Positions 40,913-50,568 of a DNA stretch of 64,000 nucleotides are shown piece after piece (the stretch's first letter is position 1; the number at the start of each line of letters is the position of its first letter). The notes beneath the pieces were generated by a model. That model was not told the DNA's origin. It searched no databases and saw only the letters and a program-made list of their open reading frames with translations. Where the stretch lies: NCBI GenBank assembly GCA_003116975.1, contig BGKB01000006.1, forward strand, positions 617,802 through 681,801, read 5' to 3'. Made by a program: the position numbers and the translations under genes. The stretch is from Aurantiochytrium sp. KH105 (taxonomy: Eukaryota; Sar; Bigyra; Thraustochytrida; Thraustochytriidae).

Positions 40913-43900
40913 ATGGGCCGCATCCAAGGCTGGGTGTACGGCGTCGCGCAGTCCGCCGACCTCGTGCTGGCCGCCAGCGAGAACGACTGCGCCTTACGAG
41001 CATGGAGCAAGAAGGACCGCGCCCTCGTCTTAGAGATGAAGACGCCCAACAACAAAGAGGCCGTATCAGCGGCCGTGCAGGGCAAAATCGCCGCCGTGGG
41101 GACTCTCGGCGGCGGCCTCTTCCTGATCGACCTGGCCACCGCCTCCGTCCTGCACGCCCTCTAGGGCCACACTTTCGCTGTCAAGAGCGTCATCTTCGAC
41201 GGCGACGAGATCATCTCCGGGTCAAGCGACCAGACCGTCCGCGTCTGGGACAAGATGAGCGGCCGAGAGACCTTGAGGATCGACGCCGGGGCGAGGGTCT
41301 GGAGCGTTGCCGCCCACGAGAACCTGCTCGTGGCCGGGTTGGAAGACAACACCGTGCGCGTCTTCGACCGGGCCAGCGGCGGCCCACGCCACGTCCTCAC
41401 GGAGGCGAGAGGCACGGTCACCGCGGTCGCGATCGACGCGCAGCGCATGGTGAGCGGGTCCAGCGACAAGAAGGTGAGGGTCTACGCCGTGCCTTCCTTC
41501 CAGCTCGTCCGCGTCCTCGAAGGACACACCAAGGGGGTGAACTCTGTCGCGCTCGAGGGAGACCGCATCGTGAGCGGGTCAAACGACAACACGGTCAGAG
41601 TCTGGGACGCGCGCAGCGGAGACGCGCTGCACGTCTTGCAAGGACACTCGGACACGGTGCGGTCGGTCTCTCTCTTGGGGTCGGAGATCGTGAGCGGATC
41701 TGACGAGAAGAGCGTGCGCATCTGGGACGCGGAGACGGGCGCCTCGACGCGCGTGCTGGACGGCACGGAGGCCGTGCGGCCCATCGAGGACGTGCTCGGC
41801 GGCCCCGCGACGACTGCGGCGGAGGAGGAGGCGCTCAAGGCGGCGCTGGCGAACGGGGACCCCGCGGAGCTGGGCCGCTGCAAGCTCATGGTCGTCGGCC
41901 AGGGCGCCGCCGGCAAGACGTCCGTGGTGCGCTCGCTGCTGGGCATACCGCCCGTGGCGGAGCACATCTCGACGGTGGGCGTCGAGCTCAAGCGCACCGA
42001 TGCAGAGTCGTGGCGGGAAGAGGAATTTGACAGCGGATTTGAACGCCAGGCGTACCGCGTGGCGGCGCTGCGCATGGCCGTGCAAGCGGAGCGACCCAGA
42101 AGCAAGAAGAGGCAATCGCTGCCCAGGCGCGTCTCCCAAGGCATTTCAAATGTCGTCTTTGGACGCCGACGTTCTTCTGCCGCGCGGCCTTTCGCGGCAG
42201 AGGTGCAGGTGGAACTGGTGCCCGAGGCGAGGTGGCGCGACGATTCGACATGGCGGAGATCAGGAACATGGCCGGCAAGACGCAATCGGGCCAGAAGATC
42301 ATCTTTACGATCTGGGACTATGCGGGCCAGGAGGTCTTTTACGCGCTACACCACATTTTCCTCACGCGCGAGGGTGGCGTCTTCTTGGTCGTCTTCGACA
42401 TGCAGGAACTCCTCTTCAAGCAAGACCAAGCCGTGGAGTACCTTTCCTTTTGGCTCAACTCGATCAAGCTGCATGCGCCAGCTGCACCCATTATTCTAGT
42501 GGGCACACACTATGACCAGACGGCAGTTGACGCCAACGAGGTGGAGGATATCCTCATCGAATATCTGTCTGTTCACGAAAACGAAAACATCGTGCCAAAT
42601 TCGAGAGCAATCTTGAGCTTCTTTCCTATCGACAACATGAGCCCCGAGCCAAATCGTGCCTCGGAATTGCGCGCTGCTGTCGAAGCAAGCGCATCGTCGC
42701 TCGAGGCCGTCTCGCGGAAGATCTCACTGCGGTGGCTCAAGGTGTTGGACGACCTGCTGAAGTTGGGCCGCGATTATATACCTTTTGATACAGCACAAGA
42801 GATCGCGACCCAGTACCACGCTGGTGATCAGACCGATGAGCTCTTGAGCTTTTTCCACGAGCTCGGCATGCTCGTCCATCTCCGCGCAACAGACACCTTG
42901 CACAACAAGGTCGTCTTAAATCCGCAATGGCTCCTGGACAAGCTTTCGCGCGTGATTGCGGATGAGATCCATGTCAGCCAGATGTGGTTCGATCAAGGAC
43001 TTCAGAAAGCTGGGCTCAGAAAGGACTTTGCGGTGCTGCGCAAACGCGGCATCGCCACGCTCAGTCTGCTGAGGTTTCTGTGGGATGACGAAGAAGTCGA
43101 CTACCTGCGGGAGTTCATGCATGACAACATGCTGATGTCAGACTGGAACTTTTCTGAAAAGTCGCTGCCGAGAAACCGTCAAAACGAGGCGCTTTTCTTG
43201 GTGAGCAGTCTGCTCAAGAACTCAACGGACCGCAAACTCGAACAAGACGTTGCAAGCGTTCAGAGCGGGCTCACCTGCGTGTTGGACTTTTCCGAGTTCT
43301 TTCTTCCAGACGGTGTCTTTGCGCGTCTTCTCTCGCTTTGCGCCAAGCACAGTGGCGATTCGGGTGTGCTTCGTCATCCCCCGCGCCTTGCGGGACGGCA
43401 CGCTATTATTCGTTTTGGTTTGTCGGAGTTTGCCCTGGAGGTCGAAGGAGATCAGATTCGGCTCGTCATGGTTCCTGGGACAGAAGCCCCGGCAAGCACG
43501 CTCAAGACTCTCATTAGCATGTTCCTCGGAGCGCGTGACGCCGTTTTCAAGGGCTTGCCCTGGCAATTGCGTTTGCAATCACCCAACGACCCTTTCGCAC
43601 TCGTCGAGTACGAGGAATTGGTCGACGCTCGCAAGGCAGCGGCAGCCACAGTCGCGTTGGTTGGCGTTGGCAATGCTATGGTCGCCGATTTCGACCCCTT
43701 CTTCGAGGATGGTTCGCTGACCGACGATGAAAGGGACACGGGGAGTGTGGAACAGGCGAGTATTCCACTATCTGCTGGGCTTGAATACCACGTCTTTCTG
43801 AGTCATCGTCAAGTAGACGCAGGCGATGCTTGCAATCTTATGGCGGAAAAGCTTCGCAATCGTGGACTTCATGTCTGGGTTGACCAGGAGACCGAAGGCA

Positions 43901-44217
43901 ACCTCGCAGAGGATGCAATGAAGCGAGGCATTCGCAAGTCCAAGTGTTACTTGCTCTTCCTTTCCAAGACGGTGTTCTCTGACGCCGTGAAAATGGAGCT
44001 GCAAACGGCGCAACAAGAGGAGAAGCCTATTTTAGTTGTGCACGAGAGCGACCCAAGCCGCATCGGTTTTGCCCCTTTCTCCGCATATATTGACGCTGCT
44101 CCGGCATCGGCCAAGCATCTCTTCAAGGAGACGGAGTCCATGCCTTTCCAGCGTCGCCTGTACCTGGCAGAGGCCTTTTACAAGGAGCTCATCGAGCGCA
44201 TCAGGAGCGCCCGCTGA
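40913..44217 (+). CDS. WD40-Roc-COR-TIR protein, frame disrupted
   Basis: The reading begins GCCGCCATGGG and encodes MGRIQGWVYGVAQSADLVL. WD40-like repeats run to about 41770 (GSSDQTVRVWD, GSNDNTVRVWD, GSDEKSVRIWD). Then come Roc with P-loop GQGAAGKTS near 41905, switch I TVGVELK, switch II IWDYAGQEVFYALHH near 42310, and VGTHYDQT. A COR region spans about 42640-43700, and a TIR domain lies at 43778-44214 (YHVFLSHRQ, HVWVDQE, YLLFLSK). Two lesions exist: an in-frame TAG at 41162 inside a blade, and a one-base frame change near 42225-42260 between switch I and switch II. Either the gene is a pseudogene, or the first lesion is removed by splicing, or there are sequence errors. Conservation of all domains argues against long decay. 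It shares its core with the LRR-Roco gene at 20389-25330. Confidence 0.8.
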
Positions 44218-44933
44218 TCAGTAGAAACAGATAAATGTTATTGTTGTTGTTGTTCGTACTGCTTTGCGACGCAGGCCATGCGTGGCTCTAGTTTGCTGCA
44301 CAGGCTTTTGCAATCCGCCTGTGTTCACGAGAGAGACTCACACGATCATCTTACTGAATAATTTCATTTTGTATGCAACTGCTGGTGAACAGTTAATTTT
44401 TAGGAAAACGCAAAAAGTATGATCGAGGTAATTGGATACATTCGTCGACAAGAGCCAACAAGCACAAGCGATTGTAGAATCAACTGCTTTTCAAAATGAC
44501 AAAAGAATGAACACACTGAAAATTCACCAACTTCGGCTACTTATTGCTACGGGATGTGCACGAAATTTCCAGAGAATGCTTTATTGTCATCGACAGAGTA
44601 GTTGTCAAGAAGGCAATACAACCTCCTGGTACGCCTATCGATTAGAATTAAAGAGTCTAATACATTCATTAAGAACTTCGGAAGCTAGCAAAAAGCCAAG
44701 GAGACCGACCGATATATTTGCTGCCAAAAATGTACTGATTAGATTACCGCAAGCAGCCAAGGAGCATCCGGCATGGGTTTGCATCTCCACAATGACCGGC
44801 TCTGAGACAGCAGTGCGCTGCCAGAAGAGGCGATTGAAGCCGAGGCGAGAAAATCCGGACGCACTTTTGCACTGGTCTGCTGTTCGGCAAAAATGCTGCC
44901 CGAAGAAAAGAATTGATGCTCCCAGACGTAGAC
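44218..44933. other. Convergent intergenic region
   Basis: This 716-bp gap lies between the 3' ends of the WD40-Roco gene and the MFS-like gene and is AT-richer than its flanks. It contains a TTGTTGTTGTTG run near 44240 and one half of a 45-bp duplication (44844-44888). The 207-codon plus frame across it has no protein character. Confidence 0.5.
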
Positions 44934-44986
44934 TTATACCTCGGCGAGGTGATCTGCAGGTTCTTCTGCGCTGGTCTGCTGTTCGA
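44844..44986. repeat. Two-copy 45-bp duplication across the MFS stop
   Basis: 44844-44888 and 44942-44986 are alike, with the shared core CTGGTCTGCTGTTCG, at a 98-bp offset. One copy encodes the C-terminal tail of the transporter (EQQTSAEEP); the other lies in its 3' UTR and still reads EQQTSAK in that strand. Confidence 0.65.
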
Positions 44987-46379
44987 CTTCTGCCGCACGG
45001 GACTTTGCGGGAACCTCGGCGAACTCGTTCGAAGCACCAGCATTATTCGCAATAAGGCGAGCCTCGCGTATGACGACGACGAGAAAGGTGGCAATAATGA
45101 TGACAGAGTTGAGCAATGCGAGGTTCTCCCAACCGAGCGACGTATACAGCGGTCCCGAGGTAAGAAACGAGATACCCAGGGAGGCCAGAACAGGAGTATC
45201 GTTGAGCGCATGCAGACGTGGCTTTTCCGCCTCGGTGGCGAGCATGCCGATGCGCGAAGTCGCCGAGATGAAACCAAAGTTCCACCCAACGCCTACGAGC
45301 ACAATGCCACAAATATAAATTGGAGCCGAGCGTTGAATCAGGAAAAGAAGCGCTCCGATCATTTCCACCGCAAGTCCCGCGACCATGACCTTGCCGATTC
45401 CAAAACGCGTGACAACCTTGCCAATCCAAAAGGAAGGAACATACATGCCCATGAGATGCAATACAATTGTGGTTGTGATGAGTGCGTACGAAAAGCCCTC
45501 GTTGCGCATCGAAACAGGCGTAGCACTCATGAGCGCTCCCATGGTAGCAAAGGTGACGACCTGCACCAGAAGCGCAATGAAAAAGTCCCATTGCAAAAGC
45601 AGCTGCTTGAGGGAGCGCGGCGGCGGGAGGCCTGCCGCAGCGTTGGCGTCCAAGACCTCCTGGGATCCGGGTCGTGATGCTTTGATGAACTCAATGCGCG
45701 AGAGCGTGAGAAGAAGCGCCACGTAGAGGAGAAAGAGGTGCAGGAAGGAACCGGCAAACTTGACGTCTCCAAGGTCGCGCGAGGCGATGGCCAACAGCGG
45801 GCCCACGAGGGCCGCCGCAATGCCACCGCCCATCGTCATGGAGATGGCGATTGGGATTTGTCGTTTTTCCACGGCGTAGTCGACAGAAGTCAGGCGGAAG
45901 TTGTTGGCACAGGCGTAGACGAAGCCTTGCGGCACGCAAGAGACCATGATCACAATAAAGACGAGCCTGCCGTCTTCCGGGTCCACGACGCCGCCATTCT
46001 CGTTGATGCCTTTCCCCACGGTGTACACGACGGCCAGCTCCACGGCGGCCATGACCATCCCGAGGCAGGTGGCCGTCCCGTAGACGCGCCACTTCCCGTA
46101 GCGCGGCGTCATGTGCGGAACGAGCGCCGCAAAGACCGCGGCCGAGGCCATGAGGACGCCGAGCGGCAGCGTGGACTTCGACTCATCGTACAGCTCGGCC
46201 ACGGCGAGCGTGGTGGCGCTCAGCTGCATGAAGGCCGCCGCGACGCCGAAACACCATGCCACCGAGAGCAGCAGGACGTTGCGCCTGAAGGGCGGTATGG
46301 CCGGCCGTTCGGGATCTCGCGCCCCCGCCGCGCCGGGCGCGGCCTCAGACGGCGGCGCCGGTCCGGCCTCGCGCTCCAT
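44934..46379 (-). CDS. Major-facilitator-like transporter
   Basis: The protein has 481 residues from MEREAGPAPP. Hydrophobic segments alternate with short loops in two halves of about five or six TMs: VLLLSVAWCFGVAAAFMQL, GVLMASAAVFAALVPHM, then FIVIMVSCVPQGFVYACANN, SMTMGGGIAAALVGPLLA, and the second half starting at FFIALLVQVVTFATMGAL. The central loop carries SRPGSQEVLDANAAAG. The PRYGKWRVYG stretch after TM2 resembles the MFS loop 2-3 signature. Bacterial relatives with this layout are often drug or metabolite exporters, but the substrate is unknown. The C-terminal tail is Ala/Glu-rich and cytosolic. The upstream in-frame Met at 46538 adds only Arg/Ala-rich low complexity. Confidence 0.78.
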   Translation of the reverse strand: MEREAGPAPPSEAAPGAAGARDPERPAIPPFRRNVLLLSVAWCFGVAAAFMQLSATTLAVAELYDESKSTLPLGVLMASAAVFAALVPHMTPRYGKWRVYGTATCLGMVMAAVELAVVYTVGKGINENGGVVDPEDGRLVFIVIMVSCVPQGFVYACANNFRLTSVDYAVEKRQIPIAISMTMGGGIAAALVGPLLAIASRDLGDVKFAGSFLHLFLLYVALLLTLSRIEFIKASRPGSQEVLDANAAAGLPPPRSLKQLLLQWDFFIALLVQVVTFATMGALMSATPVSMRNEGFSYALITTTIVLHLMGMYVPSFWIGKVVTRFGIGKVMVAGLAVEMIGALLFLIQRSAPIYICGIVLVGVGWNFGFISATSRIGMLATEAEKPRLHALNDTPVLASLGISFLTSGPLYTSLGWENLALLNSVIIIATFLVVVIREARLIANNAGASNEFAEVPAKSRAAEVEQQTSAEEPADHLAEV

Positions 46380-47686
46380 CGTCGCCGTCGCGCGCCTCGC
46401 CGCCGGCCTCCCTCCCTGGCCGCTCGCCGCGGGCCTGTCGGGACGCGCGGCCGCGCTCGCCGGCTGGGCTCGTTTCGTGTTTGCCTCGGTCGAGGTTTCC
46501 CAGCCGCGACCTGAGAGCGACCGAGCGACGGAGCGCAATGGAATCGATTCGCACGTGCCGCGACGAGTTCGTTCTTGGTCTCCGCGTCACGAGGCTCGAG
46601 CCGAGCTGCCGCGGCCCCGGGGTTGGCGTTTTGCTGCTGGCTGGCTGGCTGGTTGGCTGCCTGCATGCGCGGCGGCGTGCCCTGCTTTGCGGTTTGCGAG
46701 AGAAGGAAAAGAAAAGGCCTCGCCAGAACAGGCACGCACGCACGCACCGCGACGCGCGCACACGCGGCGGGAATTTGCGACGCCGAGAACCAATCGGTGG
46801 TGAGGGGAAGAGTGCGGAGCAGGGCTGGCTGGTGGGCCAGCCAGAGCGGGGAAGGCGCCAAGAATGCGCCCGGGAACATGCACGAGGGAATGGGGATGGA
46901 TATACGCAGCCTGGAAGGGCCGCGGTGTGCTTGGAGTTTGTTTGCTACTATTTGTTTGCTTGCTTGTTTGTTGGCAAGGATTGATTGCACGGCGCGGAGG
47001 GGAACATGGGAAAAAGGGTTGGACGTGCGAGCGCCGGGAACGGTCGGATTTGGTAGCGTGGGCCTCGTGACAGAGAATGACGGACGGTGGCCGAAACTGT
47101 TTTTGTGGCGTTGATGGGTGTTGCAGAGGTCGCAGCACAGCATCGCGAGCAGTGCAGGCCAGCGAGGAGAGAAATGGCGGGGATTAGATCCAAGAGGATG
47201 CGCATGGCCCAGGCAAGAGCAAGACGTAGACGCCTGTTTGGTGCGATGCTGTGCCGCGCACAGCGGTTCTAGACACTGTGCTGGGATGACGAGAGCGAGC
47301 CCAGCAAGAGGTATCTATCGCGTGTCAACGAATGAATAAAGTCCATTCTTGTCTAAACGTTTTCTTGCAGGCCTCACAGAGCTTTCATTTGATTTCACAT
47401 CTACACCACGCGGTCTACTTGCTTTTTTACAGCTTGAGATGGGCCAAGAACCGACCCAAAGCTTGGCTTTTCACAATGTCATGGCCGAGGATGTCGTGGC
47501 CGAAAATGGCCAAAGCGGAGCGCTTGAGCAATCGATTGCTTTCATTGACAATGAACTGTTTTCGTCTGCATCGATATTTGCCGCAAGAGACCCGATGGAC
47601 GCCATCACGAGATACCGTCCTGGACCAAGCAAGAGCTAGTTGCAGCAGACATGGAGTAGCCTCGCTGATATCTTTGAGAGAGCCCG
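46380..47686. promoter_or_regulatory. Divergent intergenic region
   Basis: This 1.3-kb spacer lies between the MFS-like gene (-) and the small membrane-protein gene (+). It has GGCTGGCTGGCT and TTGCTTGCTTG tracts. Overlapping long frames on both strands are compositional. It must contain both promoters; no element stands out. Confidence 0.4.
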
Positions 47687-48214
47687 ATGGACGTTGCGGA
47701 GGCGACGGGCGGGTTCGCGGAGGCGACGGGCGTGCGCCCCGAACCAGGCACGCAGCCCAGGCCCGCCAAGCGTAGTCCAACGGCGGCAGCGCGCCTCAAT
47801 GGCATGGCGCCACCATCCTGGCGACAGTCTCTCGCGCGCGTGTGGAACGAGCGCGAGAGACTAGCAGCGGCAGGGACGGAGACCCTGCGTCAAGCGTGGA
47901 ACGCGGCGCAAGAGAAAGAACCCCGGATTAAAGCCGCCGCGCAAGTATGTGCCGTATCCGGCGGCGTGGCCGTGGTCCTTGTGGCGTGGCTCGTATTGCT
48001 CACGGTGTTGGAGAGCACTTTGATCGTGCTCAGCGGGATCGTGGGTCTTGTCCTCGTGGTCTCTTCCGTGTTGGCCCCCATCGCCATCGTTGCCCTTGTT
48101 ATCGTTACCGCCTGCATTGGTGTTGGTGTGACGGCTTTTGTTGCTCGCGAGTCGCTGCAAATGCAGACGGCAAGAAGCTCGCACGCGAGCAAGCAAGCCA
48201 AGTATTTGGACTGA
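47687..48214 (+). CDS. Small membrane protein with a long hydrophobic hairpin
   Basis: The protein has 175 residues. A disordered N-terminus (about 60 residues) leads to a helical segment (SWRQSLARVWNERERLAAAG) that could be amphipathic. From about residue 88 to 152 comes an almost continuous hydrophobic stretch with only short breaks, for example VVLVAWLVLLTVLE and LAPIAIVALVIVTACIGVGV, including a central proline. A polar tail (SSHASKQAKYLD) closes the chain. This plan, amphipathic helix plus long hairpin without soluble domain, is that of lipid-droplet or ER-shaping proteins (oleosin, promethin/LDAF1, reticulon-like). No family signature is certain. In an oil-rich lineage a lipid-droplet role is attractive but inferred. 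Its stop is 101 bp from that of the M13 peptidase gene, convergently. Confidence 0.62.
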   Translation: MDVAEATGGFAEATGVRPEPGTQPRPAKRSPTAAARLNGMAPPSWRQSLARVWNERERLAAAGTETLRQAWNAAQEKEPRIKAAAQVCAVSGGVAVVLVAWLVLLTVLESTLIVLSGIVGLVLVVSSVLAPIAIVALVIVTACIGVGVTAFVARESLQMQTARSSHASKQAKYLD

Positions 48215-48315
48215 CTGAGTACGTCTTACAGTGGACGACGACAAAGGAGCACGAGCAAGGAAATAAAGAAAAGAAAGAAATAGGTTTATTTATGCAGGCA
48301 ATTCGTTGGCCCTTC

Positions 48316-50568
48316 TCACCACATGACAAGGCGCTTCTCCGGGGGCAGGTACATGCCGTCTCCGGGCTTGGTACCGTAAATCTCGTGGAACATGTCAATG
48401 TTCTTGCAAAGGTTGCCGCGAAAATGGGGCGGGGCGTGCGGGTCCGTGGCAAGGGCCTGCACCGCAAACTGTGTACTCTGCTTCGACTTCCAGATGTTGG
48501 CCCAGGAGCGGAAGAAGACATCGCAAAGCGCGATACGCAGACCCTCGTCGTCGACGCCTTGGTCGTCGAGGTGCTGGTTGAAGGCCTGCAGGCCGAGCGA
48601 GAGACCGCCAAGATCCGCAAGGTTCTCACCCATCGTGAGATCCGCCGACATTTTGTGCTCCTTGGGTTCGCCAGCGCCGTCCGCATCCTCCTCGATAAAG
48701 ACGTACTCCTCGACCTGCTCCGTCATGATGTGCGTCTTTTCAGTGAACATTTCCGTGTCCTCGGGCGTCCACCAGTCGTTCATGTTGCCATCGTGGTCGA
48801 ACTTGCGGCCCTGATCATCGTAGCCGTGACTGATTTCGTGAGCAATGACCGCAACAATGCCACCCGAGTTGGCGGCGCGCAAAACAAGTTCCTTTACGGC
48901 ATCCGAGAGTGACCCTTGCAGGCGCTCCGGGAGATCGAACTGTACGTCGGACATGGTCCGCGAGTAAAAGGGTGGCTGAATGATGGCGGCGGGAAAGACG
49001 ATCACATTCTGCTGCGGGTGAAAGTAGGCGTTCACCATGCTCGGAGGCATCTCCCACTTGGTCTTATCCTTGAGACCATTGATTTTGTCGAGAAACTCCG
49101 CCTGGTACTCAAAGGCCATCACCTTTTGACGCATCTCGTAGAGCGAGTCCTCGACTGTCAGCACAAGTGCAGAAAAGTCCTTCCACTTATCCGGGTAGCC
49201 AATCATGCTGCGGAAACGCTTGAGCTTTTCCAGCGCACGGCCCTTGGTCGCATCGGCAAGCCAGTCGTTGCGCTTCACAGAGGCCTCCATCACCTTGACG
49301 ACATCGTGGATCATGTCCAAAAGCGTCTCCTTGTCCTTTTCCGAGAAAAAGTGCTCCACGAAAATCTTGCCCATGAGCATGTCCACCCACGAGTTCACCA
49401 GGTTCACCGTGCGCTTCTCGGGCGCCTTTTGCGCCTTTTGACCTCGCAGCTTGCGCGAGAAAAAGTCAAACATCTCCTCGTCCATCTCTTTCGTGCAGTA
49501 GCCCGAGGCAGACCGGATTGCCTTGTACTGCATGTACGCGCGAATGTCGGCATGGTTGGCCTCACGGAAAATGAGCTTGAAGACGCGACGAAAGTAGTCG
49601 CCATCGTACACGGTCAAGCGGTACTGGGCCTCCTCGATGGTGGCCGCGTCAGCATCCGGATAGTTCTTGCGGTAGTTATCCTCCATGACCTTGCGCAGAC
49701 CCAGATGGCTCACTGCCACTTCGAGAAAGTCCCGAATGCGGGCAATTTCTTCTTCCGAAACGGTTACCTTGGCCTCCGTGAGCACGTCCGCGTCGCCATT
49801 CTCTGCCTTGTTCTCGGCAAAGTTAGCCTCCTTGGCTTCAAGGTGTCGCAGCGTGTTCAGTTGGCCGGGAAGGTCGTCCAAGGTCGTGATCGTGTAATAC
49901 TGATCGTAGTTGCGCGATTGATCGCGCTTCATCGTAATTTGTGCAAGCTTCGTCTCGAAGCGAACCACGCGTTCCACAAAGTCTTCCTCGAGCTGGCTTG
50001 CGCCGACCATGTCGCGCACCTTTTCCAAATGCGCGCGATACCATGCGCGTTGCTCCGAAAAATTGTCATCCAGGTAGTACGCACGGGACGGAAGAGAAAG
50101 ACCCGATGGCCCCAAGTCGAGGATCTCGTGATCACTCGCCTCCATGTTGGCGCCCTTGTCGAAATCGATCGGTCCTCCGATGCCGAGTTCCTGGCAACGC
50201 GCAATGTACTTGGCAAAGTTCTCCACAAAGGCCTCCGGTGTAGACGCGGCGCTCGGGCCGATGGTGGCGTCCAGGGCCTCCAACTCGGACTCCACGGCCG
50301 CGTAGTCGCCCTTGCCGGCCTGCCAGTCCTCGAATCTTTGCATGGATGCCTTCCAGATGAGGGCCAGCTTGATCTCCTCCTCGTTCAGTTTCGACTCGTC
50401 CTCGTCCAGCTTGGAGCTCAGGCTCTCGAGGATCTCAATCTGGCCGTGCATGCCCTCCTCCACGAGCATGAGAAAGCTGCCCCATCGCGGGTAGTCGTCC
50501 GGGATCTTCACCTCCGGGTCATTCAGCCAGGCGCCGTTCACCCACGCGTAAAAGTCCTCCGTCGCCAT
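48316..50568 (-). CDS. M13 family metallopeptidase
   Basis: The protein has 750 residues from MATEDFYAWVNGAWL. M13 (neprilysin/PepO) zinc endopeptidases cleave small peptides. Signatures: DFYAWVNGAWL at the very N-terminus, VNAYFHPQQNVIVFPAAI, the zinc site VIAHEISHGYDDQG (HEISH codons at 48826-48840), the third ligand in GENLADLGGL, and the substrate-binding DPHAPPHFRGN. It ends KRLVMW, like the usual C-terminal Trp. The catalytic set is complete. Unlike animal neprilysins there is no N-terminal membrane anchor or signal: the catalytic fold starts within five residues of Met. An upstream in-frame Met at 50769 adds Arg-rich low complexity. It is therefore likely soluble and intracellular, as PepO is. 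It is divergent from the PIG-S gene. Confidence 0.93.
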   Translation of the reverse strand: MATEDFYAWVNGAWLNDPEVKIPDDYPRWGSFLMLVEEGMHGQIEILESLSSKLDEDESKLNEEEIKLALIWKASMQRFEDWQAGKGDYAAVESELEALDATIGPSAASTPEAFVENFAKYIARCQELGIGGPIDFDKGANMEASDHEILDLGPSGLSLPSRAYYLDDNFSEQRAWYRAHLEKVRDMVGASQLEEDFVERVVRFETKLAQITMKRDQSRNYDQYYTITTLDDLPGQLNTLRHLEAKEANFAENKAENGDADVLTEAKVTVSEEEIARIRDFLEVAVSHLGLRKVMEDNYRKNYPDADAATIEEAQYRLTVYDGDYFRRVFKLIFREANHADIRAYMQYKAIRSASGYCTKEMDEEMFDFFSRKLRGQKAQKAPEKRTVNLVNSWVDMLMGKIFVEHFFSEKDKETLLDMIHDVVKVMEASVKRNDWLADATKGRALEKLKRFRSMIGYPDKWKDFSALVLTVEDSLYEMRQKVMAFEYQAEFLDKINGLKDKTKWEMPPSMVNAYFHPQQNVIVFPAAIIQPPFYSRTMSDVQFDLPERLQGSLSDAVKELVLRAANSGGIVAVIAHEISHGYDDQGRKFDHDGNMNDWWTPEDTEMFTEKTHIMTEQVEEYVFIEEDADGAGEPKEHKMSADLTMGENLADLGGLSLGLQAFNQHLDDQGVDDEGLRIALCDVFFRSWANIWKSKQSTQFAVQALATDPHAPPHFRGNLCKNIDMFHEIYGTKPGDGMYLPPEKRLVMW

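Noticed and set aside
40913..41164. Alternative genetic code reading TAG as glutamine
   Set aside because: All other genes in the window end at, and avoid internal, standard stops, so a code change is not supported by this single site.
42200..42264. Short intron to explain the WD40-Roco frameshift
   Set aside because: GT-AG pairs exist but would give introns of about 32-65 nt with poor donors. The clear introns in the window are 60-168 nt with GTAAGT or GTACGT, so an indel or sequence error is simpler.
44432..45055. 207-codon plus-strand frame in the Roco/MFS gap
   Set aside because: It overlaps the MFS 3' end in antisense and its repeated part comes from the 45-bp duplication.
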